In this document: positions 7,095 to 14,928 of the stretch, in pieces
Layout of the letters: each line of letters begins with the position of its first letter
Position numbering within the stretch: the stretch's first letter is position 1
Assembly: GCA_002309655.1 (NCBI GenBank)
Contig: DBXM01000031.1
Coordinates: forward strand, 1,211-20,343
DNA length: 19,133 nt
Reading direction: 5' to 3'
DNA from: Mageeibacillus sp. UBA1212
GTDB lineage: Bacteria > Bacillota > Clostridia > UBA1212
Made by a program: the position numbers and the translations under genes
Notes under the pieces: generated by a model
What the model was told of the DNA's origin: nothing
Database searches by the model: none
What the model saw: the letters and a program-made list of their open reading frames with translations, nothing else

Positions 7095-7892
7095 TTATTC
7101 CTTCGTTTTTCTGGTAACAGCGCACTCTTCCGCGGGCGTCAGCTCGACGTTGCCCTTTCCGTTGCGGATGGACTTGACTTCGAGCGACGTTCCGCCCTCA
7201 GCCGCGGTAATGCCAGTCAGCACCACGCCGTCGCTGTCCTGGTTGGTTATGCCGATAGAGTAACCGGGAACCGTCTCGCCTCCCGGCAGAGTTGCATTAT
7301 AGCGCACAACTTTAATTTTATCAAAGCACTTTCTCTGTTTTGCCGCCGCGTTGCTGAGTTTTTCCTCAACTTCTTCGTTTTGAGACTTGATTACGGCGAT
7401 TTCGGCGCCGAGAGCGGAAATCCGGGAAAGGACCTCATCCATCTCTTTTTTACTCTCTTCAGGAACGGAGACGGGTTCTTCTTCCGGCTCCTCCCCGGCG
7501 CCGGCTTTTTCGGCGTCTTCCGCAGGCTCTTCGGCAGGTTCTTCAGGTTCCTCCGCTTCTGGTTTTTCGGCAGGTTCTTCAACAGGCTCGTCAACAGGTT
7601 CGTCTTCAGCGTCCTCTGCTGCCTCTTCGGGAACAGGCTCCTCCTGCTTAACTTCGGCAGCCTCTTCACCGGGAAGCTCACGTTCTTCGCCGTCCGCCTC
7701 GGGCTCTTCCCCGTCGCCGTCCTGACCGTCCGCCATCTTCCCGACCAGCGAATTCAGTTTTTTGTACTTGATCCCGACGACAAGAAGCATTATAAAGCAC
7801 AATACAAGCAAGATGAACATCACCGCAACCATCAGATAAACCTGGTTCTCAAACGTCATCATCTCTGACAATTTCTCAAAAAACTTTTCCAT
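7095..7892 (-). CDS. DUF4446-family membrane protein with Glu/Pro-rich linker
   Basis: The 265-residue protein has one N-terminal membrane segment (about residues 18-42), then a strongly acidic stretch rich in Glu-Pro and Glu-Ala repeats (about 60-148), a short coiled coil (about 148-186) and a C-terminal domain. That domain (CFDKIKVVRYNATLPGGETV, then YSIGITNQDSDGVVLTGI) matches DUF4446, a family of unknown function often found beside parB in Clostridia. From memory typical members are well under 200 residues, so the acidic linker is an insertion. The ATG at 7892 has a strong GGAGG site. It lies 76 bp after parB and 24 bp before serS. Membrane anchoring plus par context suggests a role near the segregating origin, which is unproven. 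Confidence 0.85.
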   Translation of the reverse strand: MEKFFEKLSEMMTFENQVYLMVAVMFILLVLCFIMLLVVGIKYKKLNSLVGKMADGQDGDGEEPEADGEERELPGEEAAEVKQEEPVPEEAAEDAEDEPVDEPVEEPAEKPEAEEPEEPAEEPAEDAEKAGAGEEPEEEPVSVPEESKKEMDEVLSRISALGAEIAVIKSQNEEVEEKLSNAAAKQRKCFDKIKVVRYNATLPGGETVPGYSIGITNQDSDGVVLTGITAAEGGTSLEVKSIRNGKGNVELTPAEECAVTRKTKE

Positions 7893-7968
7893 ATAATCCT
7901 CCTTATCGTTCCGTACATGGCGCCTTAAGCGCTTTTATCCTTCGTGTTCTGAATTATTCTCTAAAGTC

Positions 7969-8871
7969 TTAATCGTCTTCCCCGAGCAGCAGCCCGATCA
8001 GCCGTTCTCTGTCGTCTGAGGAAACGTATTCAATCTGAATCTTTCCCTTCCCCTTTTTCTCTGTCAACACGACCCTCGTCCCGAGCTTGCTCTTGAGCTT
8101 CTTTTCAATATCCTTTTTCGCGAGCGCGAATACGTCGACCTGCGGTTTTTCGCTGCCGCCCGCTTTCTGCAACGCTTTCAGAGCGTTGAATTTCTTAACC
8201 AGCGCTTCTGTCTGGCGGACGTTGAGGTTGTTCTCCGATATCGTTTTCACGATTTTCTCGGGGTTGATCGACTCGTCCAGCCCAAGCAGCGCCTTGCCGT
8301 GTCCTTTTGTCAGCTCGCCCGCCGCGATCTTATCCCTCACAATCTTGTTCAGGCTGAGCAGTCTGAGCGAGTTCGCAATGTCGGAACGGCTCTTCGACAG
8401 AACGTCCGAAAGCGTCTCCTGCGTAAGGTCGAACTCTCTCTGTAGCCTGTCAAACGCCTCCGCCTCTTCAATGGGGTTCAAGTCTTCACGCTGAATGTTC
8501 TCGATCAGCGCAATTTCAAGAATTTCCCGCTCCGTGGCGTCCTTTTCAATAACCGGCACCGTCTCAAGTCCCGCGAGCTTCGCGGCGCGCCATCTGCGTT
8601 CACCGGCAATAATTCTGTAGCCCTGCCCCTTCTTGTGGACGATCAGCGGCTGAATCACGCCGTGTTCCTTTATAGATTCCGCCAGTTGTTCGATTTTGCT
8701 TTGGTCGAACACTTTTCGAGGCTGCCCGCTTCCCGGTTGGATGTCATCCACCTTCACCTCGAGAACTGCTCTCGATACCGCCGACTGCGTGTTCGCAACG
8801 CTGTTTTCAGGTCTCTCCTGAAAAAACGCCTCAATTCCAACGCCTAAACCATTTCTTTTGTTCTTTGCCAT
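7969..8871 (-). CDS. parB: Chromosome partitioning protein ParB (Spo0J)
   Basis: This 300-residue protein is a canonical chromosomal ParB: a CTP-switched clamp that loads at parS, spreads along DNA, recruits condensin and stimulates ParA. It has QPRKVFD (50-56), the CTP-binding GERRWRAAKLAGL (90-102), ENIQREDLNPIEEA (124-137), a helix-turn-helix (about 149-172) and a C-terminal dimerisation domain. At the four Noc/ParB specificity positions it has Arg162, Ser168, Ser173 and Gly190; Arg and Gly are the ParB choices, in contrast to the paralogue at 4337. The ATG follows GGAGGTAAGTAAATT. It is separated from parA by an unusually long 304-bp gap and so may have its own promoter. Confidence 0.97.
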   Translation of the reverse strand: MAKNKRNGLGVGIEAFFQERPENSVANTQSAVSRAVLEVKVDDIQPGSGQPRKVFDQSKIEQLAESIKEHGVIQPLIVHKKGQGYRIIAGERRWRAAKLAGLETVPVIEKDATEREILEIALIENIQREDLNPIEEAEAFDRLQREFDLTQETLSDVLSKSRSDIANSLRLLSLNKIVRDKIAAGELTKGHGKALLGLDESINPEKIVKTISENNLNVRQTEALVKKFNALKALQKAGGSEKPQVDVFALAKKDIEKKLKSKLGTRVVLTEKKGKGKIQIEYVSSDDRERLIGLLLGEDD

Positions 8872-9036
8872 AATTTACTTACCTCCTTTTGGTATATGAA
8901 AACAACTAACTTATGACAGAAACAATTGTCCATTTTGACGTCGAATCTTTCTGAGCATTTTTAGTCCAATCGTTCATAAACAGTCAATTAATGACGTTTG
9001 CTGGGTTAATTGTTCAAATGTCATCTCACGCTTCCG

Positions 9037-9060
9037 GGAACGGAAACAGGAACGGGAACA
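9037..9060. repeat. 12-bp tandem repeat in the parA-parB gap
   Basis: GGAACGGAAACA (9037-9048) is followed directly by GGAACGGGAACA (9049-9060); 11 of 12 bases match. The flanking sequence continues in a similar purine-rich pattern up to about 9078. Confidence 0.75.
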
Positions 9061-9095
9061 GTGACGAGAGAGGAAACGTTACAATCCCCGGTCCG

Positions 9096-9122
9096 GTCCG
9101 GTGCGTGAACCGGACATTTTTT
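9096..9122 (+). terminator. Terminator-like hairpin pointing against the par operon
   Basis: A perfect 7-bp stem GTCCGGT/ACCGGAC (9096-9102 and 9109-9115) with a 6-nt loop is followed on the plus strand by A and six T. On the minus strand the hairpin is followed by GC-rich sequence, so it would not terminate parA transcripts. CGGTC units just before it (9089-9102) allow slipped pairings. It may stop antisense transcription, or it may simply be a structured spacer. Confidence 0.5.
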
Positions 9123-9175
9123 GTGCGGTGGTTCGAATAAGCTGTGTGGCTTGACAAATAAATGTCTTTTGCGGT

Positions 9176-9937
9176 TTAACTGCCAATGACCTCTTTGGCC
9201 AAATCTAAATATGCTTCAGAGCCTTTCGACTTGAAATCATATTGGATAATCGGCAAGCCATAGCTAGGTGCTTCCCCGAGCCGTATATTTCTGGGAATCA
9301 CGGTGCGGTACACCTTGTCCCCGAAATATTTCCGGACCTCGTCGACGACTTCCGCCGACAGATTGGTCCTTACATCAAACATTGTCATGACAACGCCTTC
9401 AACCGTAAGCTTCTTGTTCAGAAGTTTCTGAACAGTCTTAACGGTGTCAAGCAGCTGCGACAATCCTTCAAGCGCATAGAATTCACACTGAATCGGAACG
9501 AGCACCGTGTCTGCGGCGGTCAGCGCGTTCAGAGTGAGCAGTCCGAGTGCCGGCGGGCAGTCAATGAAAATATAATCATAACTGCCTTTCAAGCCGTCGA
9601 GCGCCATTTTCAGCCGGCTTTCTCTGGACATAAGCGAAACCAGTTCGATTTCCGCCCCCGCGAGCGAAATGCTCGACGGAATCAGGAAAAGATTCTCCTG
9701 AACGGTCGGAATTATCGCATTCACCGGGTCCTCTTCGTTGATTACAACGTCATACGAGGAAATATCGAGGCTTCTCTTGTCTACCCCGAGACCGGTCGTC
9801 GCGTTCCCCTGCGGATCCAGATCCACCAGCAAAACCGACTTCCCGTAGTAGGCAATTCCCGCGCTCAGATTGATTGCGGTAGTCGTCTTTCCGACGCCTC
9901 CTTTTTGGTTCGCGATCGCAATAATTTTCGCTGCCAT
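9176..9937 (-). CDS. parA: Chromosome partitioning ATPase ParA (Soj)
   Basis: This 253-residue ParA/MinD-type ATPase drives origin segregation; its ATP dimer binds DNA non-specifically, and in B. subtilis it also controls DnaA. The deviant Walker A KGGVGKTTT is at residues 12-20, followed by LLVDLDPQGNATTGLG (Walker A' region) and a Walker B FIDCPPALGLLTLNAL at about 123-139. It lacks an N-terminal helix-turn-helix, as expected for a chromosomal small ParA. The ATG at 9937 follows GAGGTGAAAA. It lies 142 bp after gyrB, and parS sits in that gap about 70 bp upstream. Confidence 0.97.
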   Translation of the reverse strand: MAAKIIAIANQKGGVGKTTTAINLSAGIAYYGKSVLLVDLDPQGNATTGLGVDKRSLDISSYDVVINEEDPVNAIIPTVQENLFLIPSSISLAGAEIELVSLMSRESRLKMALDGLKGSYDYIFIDCPPALGLLTLNALTAADTVLVPIQCEFYALEGLSQLLDTVKTVQKLLNKKLTVEGVVMTMFDVRTNLSAEVVDEVRKYFGDKVYRTVIPRNIRLGEAPSYGLPIIQYDFKSKGSEAYLDLAKEVIGS

Positions 9938-9953
9938 TTTTCACCTCACCGAT

Positions 9954-9971
9954 ATTTCACGCCTGTGAAAT
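9954..9971. promoter_or_regulatory. Split parS-like inverted repeat upstream of parA
   Basis: ATTTCAC (9954-9960) and GTGAAAT (9965-9971) form a perfect inverted repeat separated by GCCT. The arms equal the parS half-sites TTTCAC and GTGAAA, which abut in a normal site. It lies 16 bp upstream of the parA start and 35 bp from parS. It could be an operator or a decayed parS. Confidence 0.4.
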
Positions 9972-10006
9972 CCACCGGCATTAAACTGAAATCAATCTCC
10001 GATAAT

Positions 10007-10022
10007 TGTTCCACGTGGAACA
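10007..10022. promoter_or_regulatory. parS centromere site
   Basis: TGTTCCACGTGGAACA is a perfect 16-bp palindrome matching the bacterial parS consensus (TGTTTCACGTGAAACA family). Perfect symmetry extends to 22 bp (10004-10025) with flanking AAT/ATT. It lies between gyrB and parA and should be bound by the ParB encoded just downstream. Confidence 0.95.
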
Positions 10023-10079
10023 ATTGACTTTTTGCCTAAAAATAGAGCAAAAACACAAATCATGCCCGGATTGACGTTT

Positions 10080-12023
10080 TTAAATATCCAGATTGACGAC
10101 GAACTTCGCGTTCTGGCTTATAAAATCGCGCCTCGGTTCAACTTTTTCGCCCATAAGATCCGAGAATATCTCGTTCGCCATTGCGGCGTCTTTAAGGTTG
10201 ACGCGCAGAAGCATTCTCGTGTCCGGGTTCATCGTGGTATCCCAGAGCTCCTCCGGCTTCATTTCGCCGAGGCCTTTGAATCTCTGAACCGCAAGCCTTC
10301 CGTCTGCCGAGCTCCAGCCCTTTTCGGCGAGCTTTTTGTCGTACTCGTCGTCGTTGAGAATGTACGTAAACTCTTTGCCCTTCGAAACCTTGTAGAGCGG
10401 CGGCTGCGCGAGGTAAAGGTAACCCTGCTCGATCAGCGGGCGCATATACCGGAAGAAGAAGGTCATAAGAAGCATTCTGATGTGCGATCCGTCGACGTCG
10501 GCATCGGCCATGATGATGATCTTGTGATATCTCAGCTTTTCAACGTCAAAATCGGCGCCGATTCCCGCTCCGAGAGACTGAATGATAGGCCTCAGTTTTT
10601 CATTGCCGTAGACCTTGTCGATTCTGGATTTCTCGACGTTCAGCATTTTTCCCCACAGCGGAAGAATAGCCTGGAATTCTCTCTTGCGGCCTAGTTTTGC
10701 CGAACCGCCTGCGGAGTCTCCCTCGACGATAAACAGTTCGCAGTCTGCCGGATTCTTCTCCGTGCAGTCGGAAAGTTTTCCGGGAAGCGAAGTGCTGTCG
10801 AGTGCGTTCTTCCTTCTTGTGAGTTCTCTTGCTTTCCTCGCCGCCTCTCTCGCACGCTGCGCGGTAAGGCACTTCTCGAAAATCGTTTTGACGATTGCGG
10901 GGTTCTCTTCAAGATACTCCCTCAGTTTGTCGCCGAGAAGGCTTTCGATATAACCCCTGACCTCCGAGTTGCCAAGCTTTTCCTTGGTCTGACCCTCGAA
11001 CTGCGGCTCATGAAGCTTGACGCTGATGATGGCAGTGAGACCTTCCCTGATGTCCTCGCCGGCAAGGTTCGGCTCGTTTTCCTTCAGAATATTGAATTTT
11101 CTACCGTACTCGTTGAAAACCTTGTTCAGCGCCGATTTGAAACCGGTCAGGTGCGTGCCGCCTTCGTGCGTGCAGATGTTGTTCGCGTACGAGTAAATGT
11201 TTTCGGTGTACGAGTCATTGTACTGCATCGCCACGTCGATATACGTGCCTTCCCGCTCGCCGAAAACGTGAATGACCTCCGGGTTGATGACGTTTTCTTT
11301 CCTGTTGAGATACTGAACGTACTCGACAATGCCGCCTTTATAATAAAGAACGTTCTCCACCGGCTCCTCGCCGCGGTCATCCCTGAAATCGATTCTGATT
11401 CCCTGGTTCAGGAATGCCATCTCGCGGAATCGCGTCAGCAGCAGATCGTAGTCGAAAACCAGCTCCTCGAAAACGGTCGGATCCGGCTTGAAAGTCGTCG
11501 TCGTGCCGGTTTTGTCCGTGTCGCCGATAACCTTAAGCTCGCACGCAGTCTTGCCCCGCTCATAGCGCTGGTAGTAAACGTGGCCGTCCCTGCTGACCTC
11601 GACTTCAAGGTACTCCGAAAGAGCGTTGACGACTGACGCGCCGACGCCGTGAAGACCGCCCGAAACCGTATATCCTTTTCCTCCGAATTTTCCGCCTGCG
11701 TGAAGAACGGTGTGCACGACTTCAACCGTAGGAATCCCGAGCTTTTCGTTGATTCCCACAGGTATGCCGGCTCCGTTATCCGAAACCGTAACAGAATTGT
11801 CGCTGTGAATCGTGACTTCTATCTTGTCGCACCGCCCCGCGAGCGCCTCATCTATACTATTGTCAACAATCTCGTAAACCAGGTGGTGCAAACCCCTGAG
11901 TGACGTGCTTCCGATATACATACCTGGGCGCTTTCTGACCGCTTCGAGGCCTTCAAGCACCTGAATATCCTTCTCGGTATAGCTGTTTTCGACTGCTGTT
12001 GAATAATTTTCTTCGTTTTCCAT
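10080..12023 (-). CDS. gyrB: DNA gyrase subunit B
   Basis: The 647-residue product has the typical length of a Gram-positive GyrB. It is the ATPase half of gyrase, which adds negative supercoils with GyrA. The GHKL ATPase motifs are YEIVDNSIDEALAG, DNGAGIPVG and GGLHGVGASVVNALS. The TOPRIM domain shows VEGDSAGGSA and IIIMADADVDGSHIR. The signature reads PLWGKMLNVEKSRIDKVYGN where E. coli has PLKGK; Trp thus replaces the residue at E. coli Lys447, which I recall as a clostridial-lineage variant. The ATG at 12023 follows GAAGGAG within the last codons of remB, 3 bp after its stop. Notably gyrA does not follow; parS and parA do. Confidence 0.97.
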   Translation of the reverse strand: MENEENYSTAVENSYTEKDIQVLEGLEAVRKRPGMYIGSTSLRGLHHLVYEIVDNSIDEALAGRCDKIEVTIHSDNSVTVSDNGAGIPVGINEKLGIPTVEVVHTVLHAGGKFGGKGYTVSGGLHGVGASVVNALSEYLEVEVSRDGHVYYQRYERGKTACELKVIGDTDKTGTTTTFKPDPTVFEELVFDYDLLLTRFREMAFLNQGIRIDFRDDRGEEPVENVLYYKGGIVEYVQYLNRKENVINPEVIHVFGEREGTYIDVAMQYNDSYTENIYSYANNICTHEGGTHLTGFKSALNKVFNEYGRKFNILKENEPNLAGEDIREGLTAIISVKLHEPQFEGQTKEKLGNSEVRGYIESLLGDKLREYLEENPAIVKTIFEKCLTAQRAREAARKARELTRRKNALDSTSLPGKLSDCTEKNPADCELFIVEGDSAGGSAKLGRKREFQAILPLWGKMLNVEKSRIDKVYGNEKLRPIIQSLGAGIGADFDVEKLRYHKIIIMADADVDGSHIRMLLMTFFFRYMRPLIEQGYLYLAQPPLYKVSKGKEFTYILNDDEYDKKLAEKGWSSADGRLAVQRFKGLGEMKPEELWDTTMNPDTRMLLRVNLKDAAMANEIFSDLMGEKVEPRRDFISQNAKFVVNLDI

Positions 12024-12026
12024 TTT

Positions 12027-12293
12027 TTACTCCTTCGTATACGTACCTGTTCTCATTCTCTCAAAAATCGTCTCCGCGTTGTTCGACGTTAGGTAGACGT
12101 CAACGCCGTCCGGTCCGTCGGTCAGAACGAACGCTTTGGGAATTTTCGAAGAGGTGTTGGTAACCAGGTTATTATCTTCTGCGTCTTTCAGAAATTTGCG
12201 CGTTACCGGCCCTATTGTAGAATTCTCAAGGTTAAAAATCCCAATTACTTTTTTGGTTAATACTCCTATGTCGTCTCCGATATGGATGTACAT
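12027..12293 (-). CDS. remB: RemB-like regulator (extracellular matrix regulatory protein B family)
   Basis: The 88-residue protein starts MYIHIGDDIGVLTKKVIGIF, closely like B. subtilis RemB (YaaB, DUF370-related), and lies in the same position between recF and gyrB. RemB works with RemA in B. subtilis biofilm-matrix gene control; its function in Clostridia is unclear. It is probably a small DNA-binding oligomeric protein. Its ribosome binding site is a G-run in AAAGGGGG at about 12305-12312, partly within a small CCTTT/AAAGG hairpin, so translation may be moderate. It has its own promoter overlapping the end of recF and overlaps the gyrB ribosome binding site. Confidence 0.88.
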   Translation of the reverse strand: MYIHIGDDIGVLTKKVIGIFNLENSTIGPVTRKFLKDAEDNNLVTNTSSKIPKAFVLTDGPDGVDVYLTSNNAETIFERMRTGTYTKE

Positions 12294-12329
12294 CCGGTTC
12301 CGCGCCCCCTTTCCGAAAGGTCAACTTAT

Positions 12330-12358
12330 ATTATAAAGAATTTACCTCAGTTTTTCAA
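12330..12358 (-). promoter_or_regulatory. remB-gyrB promoter
   Basis: On the minus strand TTGAAA (12353-12358) lies 17 bp upstream of a perfect TATAAT (12330-12335). The -35 lies inside the last codons of recF. It allows remB, gyrB and possibly the par genes to be transcribed independently of dnaN-recF. Confidence 0.75.
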
Positions 12359-13517
12359 CATTTATATAATTCACCGGCGTTCCGTCCGCGCCTATATTCC
12401 GCATAATATCGCTTTTGGCGCAGGTGTAAAACGTCTGGTATTCTTTTGTGAGTTCGGCAATGTTCCGCTGCCTTCTGTCGTCCAGCTCGGAAAGCACGTC
12501 GTCGAGAAAAAGCACTGGCGTCCTTCCGGTAGATTTCTTCATAATTTCAAGAACCGCCAGCGTAAGCGCGATAGCGGCGCTGCGCTTCTGCCCCTGGGAG
12601 CCGAAGCTTCTCAGATTCATTCCGTTGAACGATATGTCAAGGTCGTCCTTCTGCGTTCCGATAACGCTTCTCCCGTATTCAAACTCCCGTTTTACCAGCC
12701 GTTCCGACGTAAGATCCGCAAAGAAAACACCCTTGATTCGTTCGATTTCAGCCCTTTTTTCGTCTTCCGGAGGTTGAACCGCATTCCCAGCGTCTTCAGT
12801 TTCTCCTGACGTCTTTCTGATTTCATCCAGCAAGGAAGGAATGTTCGGAACGTATCCGACGGTCAAATCCTCAGTGTCGTCCGTTATGTAACGGTAGATT
12901 CTCGCGGCGGTTTTATTCACCTCGTCAACAAACCTCATTCTGTCATAGGCGATTTTCGCACCGTAGGACGCGATGTTTTCGTTAAGCACCTCAAATTCAA
13001 TCGGGTCCGGCCGGCTTCGCTCAATCAGAATTTTATTTTTCTCCTCGCAGAATTTGTTGTACATCATCAGCGAGTAATAGTAATCGCGGCTCAGCTGACA
13101 GATGTAAATGTTCAGGAACCGTCTTCTGAAATCCGGGCCGTCGGTAACGGTTCTAATCGACTCCGGAGAAAAAACGATGCCCAGCAGATTTCCGAACAGA
13201 TACCGCAGCTTTTCAACGTATACGCCGTCAATTTCAACGAATTTGGACTTTGCCCTGTTGTAAGTCACCCGTATCGAACTGCAGCTGTTTTCCGCGATCC
13301 CTGTTTTTACCGAAAAGCTCTCCCCGCCGTACCCGATCATCTCAGGATCCTTCGCGGCCCTGAAAGATTTGCCGATACAGCACAGAAACATAGCCTCAAG
13401 GAGGTTCGTTTTCCCATACCCGTTCTTGCCGTAAATCACGTTTATGGATTTTGAAAGTTCCAGATTGAGGCTTTTATAGTTTCTGAAATTATGAAGTTCT
13501 AATTCAGTTATAACCAA
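12342..13517 (-). CDS. recF: DNA replication and repair protein RecF
   Basis: The 391-residue protein is an SMC-like ATPase that, with RecO and RecR, loads RecA at gaps and stalled forks. It has LELHNFRNY at residues 6-14, Walker A GKNGYGKT (30-37), the signature SQGQKRSAAIAL near residue 310 and Walker B FLDDVLSELDDRRQ. The start is TTG (13515-13517), chosen because the RecF N-terminus begins there; the weak ribosome binding site AAGGTGAT overlaps the dnaN stop, suggesting translational coupling. The gene follows dnaN by only 4 bp, with no rlbA (yaaA, S4-domain) gene between them as in B. subtilis. Confidence 0.96.
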   Translation of the reverse strand: MVITELELHNFRNYKSLNLELSKSINVIYGKNGYGKTNLLEAMFLCCIGKSFRAAKDPEMIGYGGESFSVKTGIAENSCSSIRVTYNRAKSKFVEIDGVYVEKLRYLFGNLLGIVFSPESIRTVTDGPDFRRRFLNIYICQLSRDYYYSLMMYNKFCEEKNKILIERSRPDPIEFEVLNENIASYGAKIAYDRMRFVDEVNKTAARIYRYITDDTEDLTVGYVPNIPSLLDEIRKTSGETEDAGNAVQPPEDEKRAEIERIKGVFFADLTSERLVKREFEYGRSVIGTQKDDLDISFNGMNLRSFGSQGQKRSAAIALTLAVLEIMKKSTGRTPVLFLDDVLSELDDRRQRNIAELTKEYQTFYTCAKSDIMRNIGADGTPVNYINVEKLR

Positions 13518-13521
13518 TCTA

Positions 13522-14628
13522 TCACCTTACTCTGGTCTTCATCGGCATGAGCAGCATCAGGAACGAGTCGTCGTCTTCGGAATTAATAACGCAAGGCCCC
13601 TTCTGCGACGAGAAGTTGAAACTCACCTTTTCCTTTTCGATAACCTTCAGGCAGTCCAGAAGATTCTTTTTATTGAAAGAAATCGCCATCTCCTGCCCTG
13701 TAATCTCCGCGTTGAGCGTCTCGTGAGAGTTTCCGTCTTCGCCGGCAACGCTTACAAAAACTTCATCCGGATACGTGTTAAGATTTATCGACCACTTTTT
13801 ATCGTCGTCAATAACAAGCGCCACACGTTCTATCGTATCTATAAAGAGCGCCGTCGGAAGAGTCATGACCGTCGCAAACTCCATCGGAATCAGCCTCTCA
13901 TAATCCGGGAATTCCCCTCTCAGCAGGCTCGACACAAGTTTGAAGGTGTTATTGAAGAACATTATCTGGTTTTCGCTGTAGCAAAAACTGATAACGTCGT
14001 TATTCTTGTCAACGACCTTCGCGACGTAATCAAGAACTCTCGAAGGAACAACAACGCGGAAATCCTCGTCGGAAACGCTCGGGAACGACTTAACGGCGAG
14101 CTTGAAGCCGTCGATTGCCGCAAATTTCAGAAGACCGCCCTTATTCTCGATCAGAACGCCCCTCAGAATCATCTTTGCGCTGTCCTGGCTCGCGGCAAAC
14201 GCCGTCTGCTTTACGAGACTTCTGAAAGTCGGTCCGGGCAGATTTACGACCTTGTCGAAATCGTTGATGAAATTAACTTTCGGATACTGTTCGCTGCCAA
14301 TCGTGGAAATCTCAAAATGGGACGCGCCGCTGTTAATGTGGAGTCCGTTTCCTGTCGTAGAGGTTTCGACCGTAACGTAAATATCGGGAAGTTTTCTGAC
14401 AATGTCGGAAAAGATGCGCGCGTTGACCAGAACCGAGCCGATTTCTTCAATGATAGCCGCAACCTGGTAAGTAATGCTGATATCGTTGTCGGAGCCGGTA
14501 AGAATCAGGTCTTCGCTGACTTCGATAAGTACGCATTCAAGCGCCGCGTAGTTTGACTTTGCGGGAATCGCGCGCGACACAATATCAAGGCCTTCTCTCA
14601 ACAAATCTCTATTGCAAGTGAACTTCAT
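13522..14628 (-). CDS. dnaN: DNA polymerase III beta subunit (sliding clamp)
   Basis: The 368-residue clamp tethers DNA polymerase III to DNA. It begins MKFTCNRDLLREGLDIVSRA and ends in LMLLMPMKTRVR, matching the conserved clamp C-terminus with its MPM core. Central landmarks are the RGVLIE and DGFKLAV motifs of domain 2. An in-frame start 7 codons upstream (14649) exists, but AAGGAGGGC lies correctly before 14628. Between dnaA and dnaN are terminators, DnaA-box-like sites and a dnaN promoter, so dnaN and recF form their own unit. Confidence 0.97.
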   Translation of the reverse strand: MKFTCNRDLLREGLDIVSRAIPAKSNYAALECVLIEVSEDLILTGSDNDISITYQVAAIIEEIGSVLVNARIFSDIVRKLPDIYVTVETSTTGNGLHINSGASHFEISTIGSEQYPKVNFINDFDKVVNLPGPTFRSLVKQTAFAASQDSAKMILRGVLIENKGGLLKFAAIDGFKLAVKSFPSVSDEDFRVVVPSRVLDYVAKVVDKNNDVISFCYSENQIMFFNNTFKLVSSLLRGEFPDYERLIPMEFATVMTLPTALFIDTIERVALVIDDDKKWSINLNTYPDEVFVSVAGEDGNSHETLNAEITGQEMAISFNKKNLLDCLKVIEKEKVSFNFSSQKGPCVINSEDDDSFLMLLMPMKTRVR

Positions 14629-14663
14629 AATGCCCTCCTTTTTTTGCAAAAAGAACTGCCTTT

Positions 14664-14692
14664 ATTATACCAAACCTCGGCCCGAAAGTAAA
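14664..14692 (-). promoter_or_regulatory. dnaN promoter (extended -10)
   Basis: On the minus strand TTTACT (14687-14692) is 17 bp upstream of TATAAT (14664-14669), preceded by TGG, an extended -10. The start would be near 14657, about 29 nt before the dnaN ATG. Confidence 0.75.
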
Positions 14693-14698
14693 GCAAAA

Positions 14699-14757
14699 CC
14701 GCGTCCGGAAAAAACGGAAATTTCAAAACGCGGCGTTTTCTTATCCCGAAGGGATAA
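14699..14757 (-). terminator. Hairpins in the dnaA-dnaN gap, one terminator-like
   Basis: On the minus strand CCGCGT (arm at 14728-14733) pairs with ACGCGG (14699-14704), followed by TTTTGC, a weak second terminator for dnaA transcripts just before the dnaN promoter. Inside it TCCG/CGGA can extend the structure. A separate stem TTATCCC/GGGATAA with a 3-nt loop lies at 14741-14757. Confidence 0.45.
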
Positions 14758-14797
14758 AAAGCTGTTTAAAGTGAGTGATAGTTGTTGTTATAGAGAC

Positions 14798-14868
14798 GGT
14801 GGATTTGTGGATTTCCTATGATTTCTCCTATAAATCGGGAAACACGGTTGTGGGTTAAATGTGGGTAT
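14798..14868. promoter_or_regulatory. DnaA-box-like cluster between dnaA and dnaN (oriC candidate)
   Basis: Reading the plus strand, box-like nonamers are TGTGGATTT (14806-14814), TGTGGGTTA (14849-14857) and TGTGGGTAT (14860-14868), with a weaker GGTGGATTT overlapping at 14798-14806. The last two are exactly 11 bp apart, one helical turn, in the same orientation. None is the canonical TGTGGATAA, but each differs at only two positions. Clusters beside dnaA are typical origin elements. Confidence 0.6.
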
Positions 14869-14928
14869 CTTCAAAGTAACTCACATTTGCCGTTAAATTG
14901 CGGTGGGATTCCTTTTCAGGAATAAAAC

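Larger units (their letters stand above)
8872..9175 (-). other. Unusually long parA-parB intergenic region
   Basis: This 304-bp stretch carries no gene I can support. A weak possible parB promoter on the minus strand is TTGACT (8982-8987), 18 bp from TAAAAA (8958-8963). Also present are a palindrome ACAATTGT (about 8931-8938), a small GTCA/TGAC inverted repeat (8983-8995), a 12-bp tandem repeat and a plus-oriented terminator-like hairpin, both listed separately. No perfect parS lies here. Confidence 0.5.

Noticed and set aside
10029..10053. TTTTTGC/GCAAAAA inverted repeat after gyrB as a terminator
   Set aside because: The stem is only 7 bp with five A-T pairs and an 11-nt loop, too weak to call; gyrB and parA could be cotranscribed.
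10636..10650. GyrB PLWGK (Trp at the E. coli Lys447 position) as a quinolone-resistance mutation
   Set aside because: The whole surrounding motif PLWGKMLNVEK looks like a natural clostridial variant rather than an acquired point mutation.
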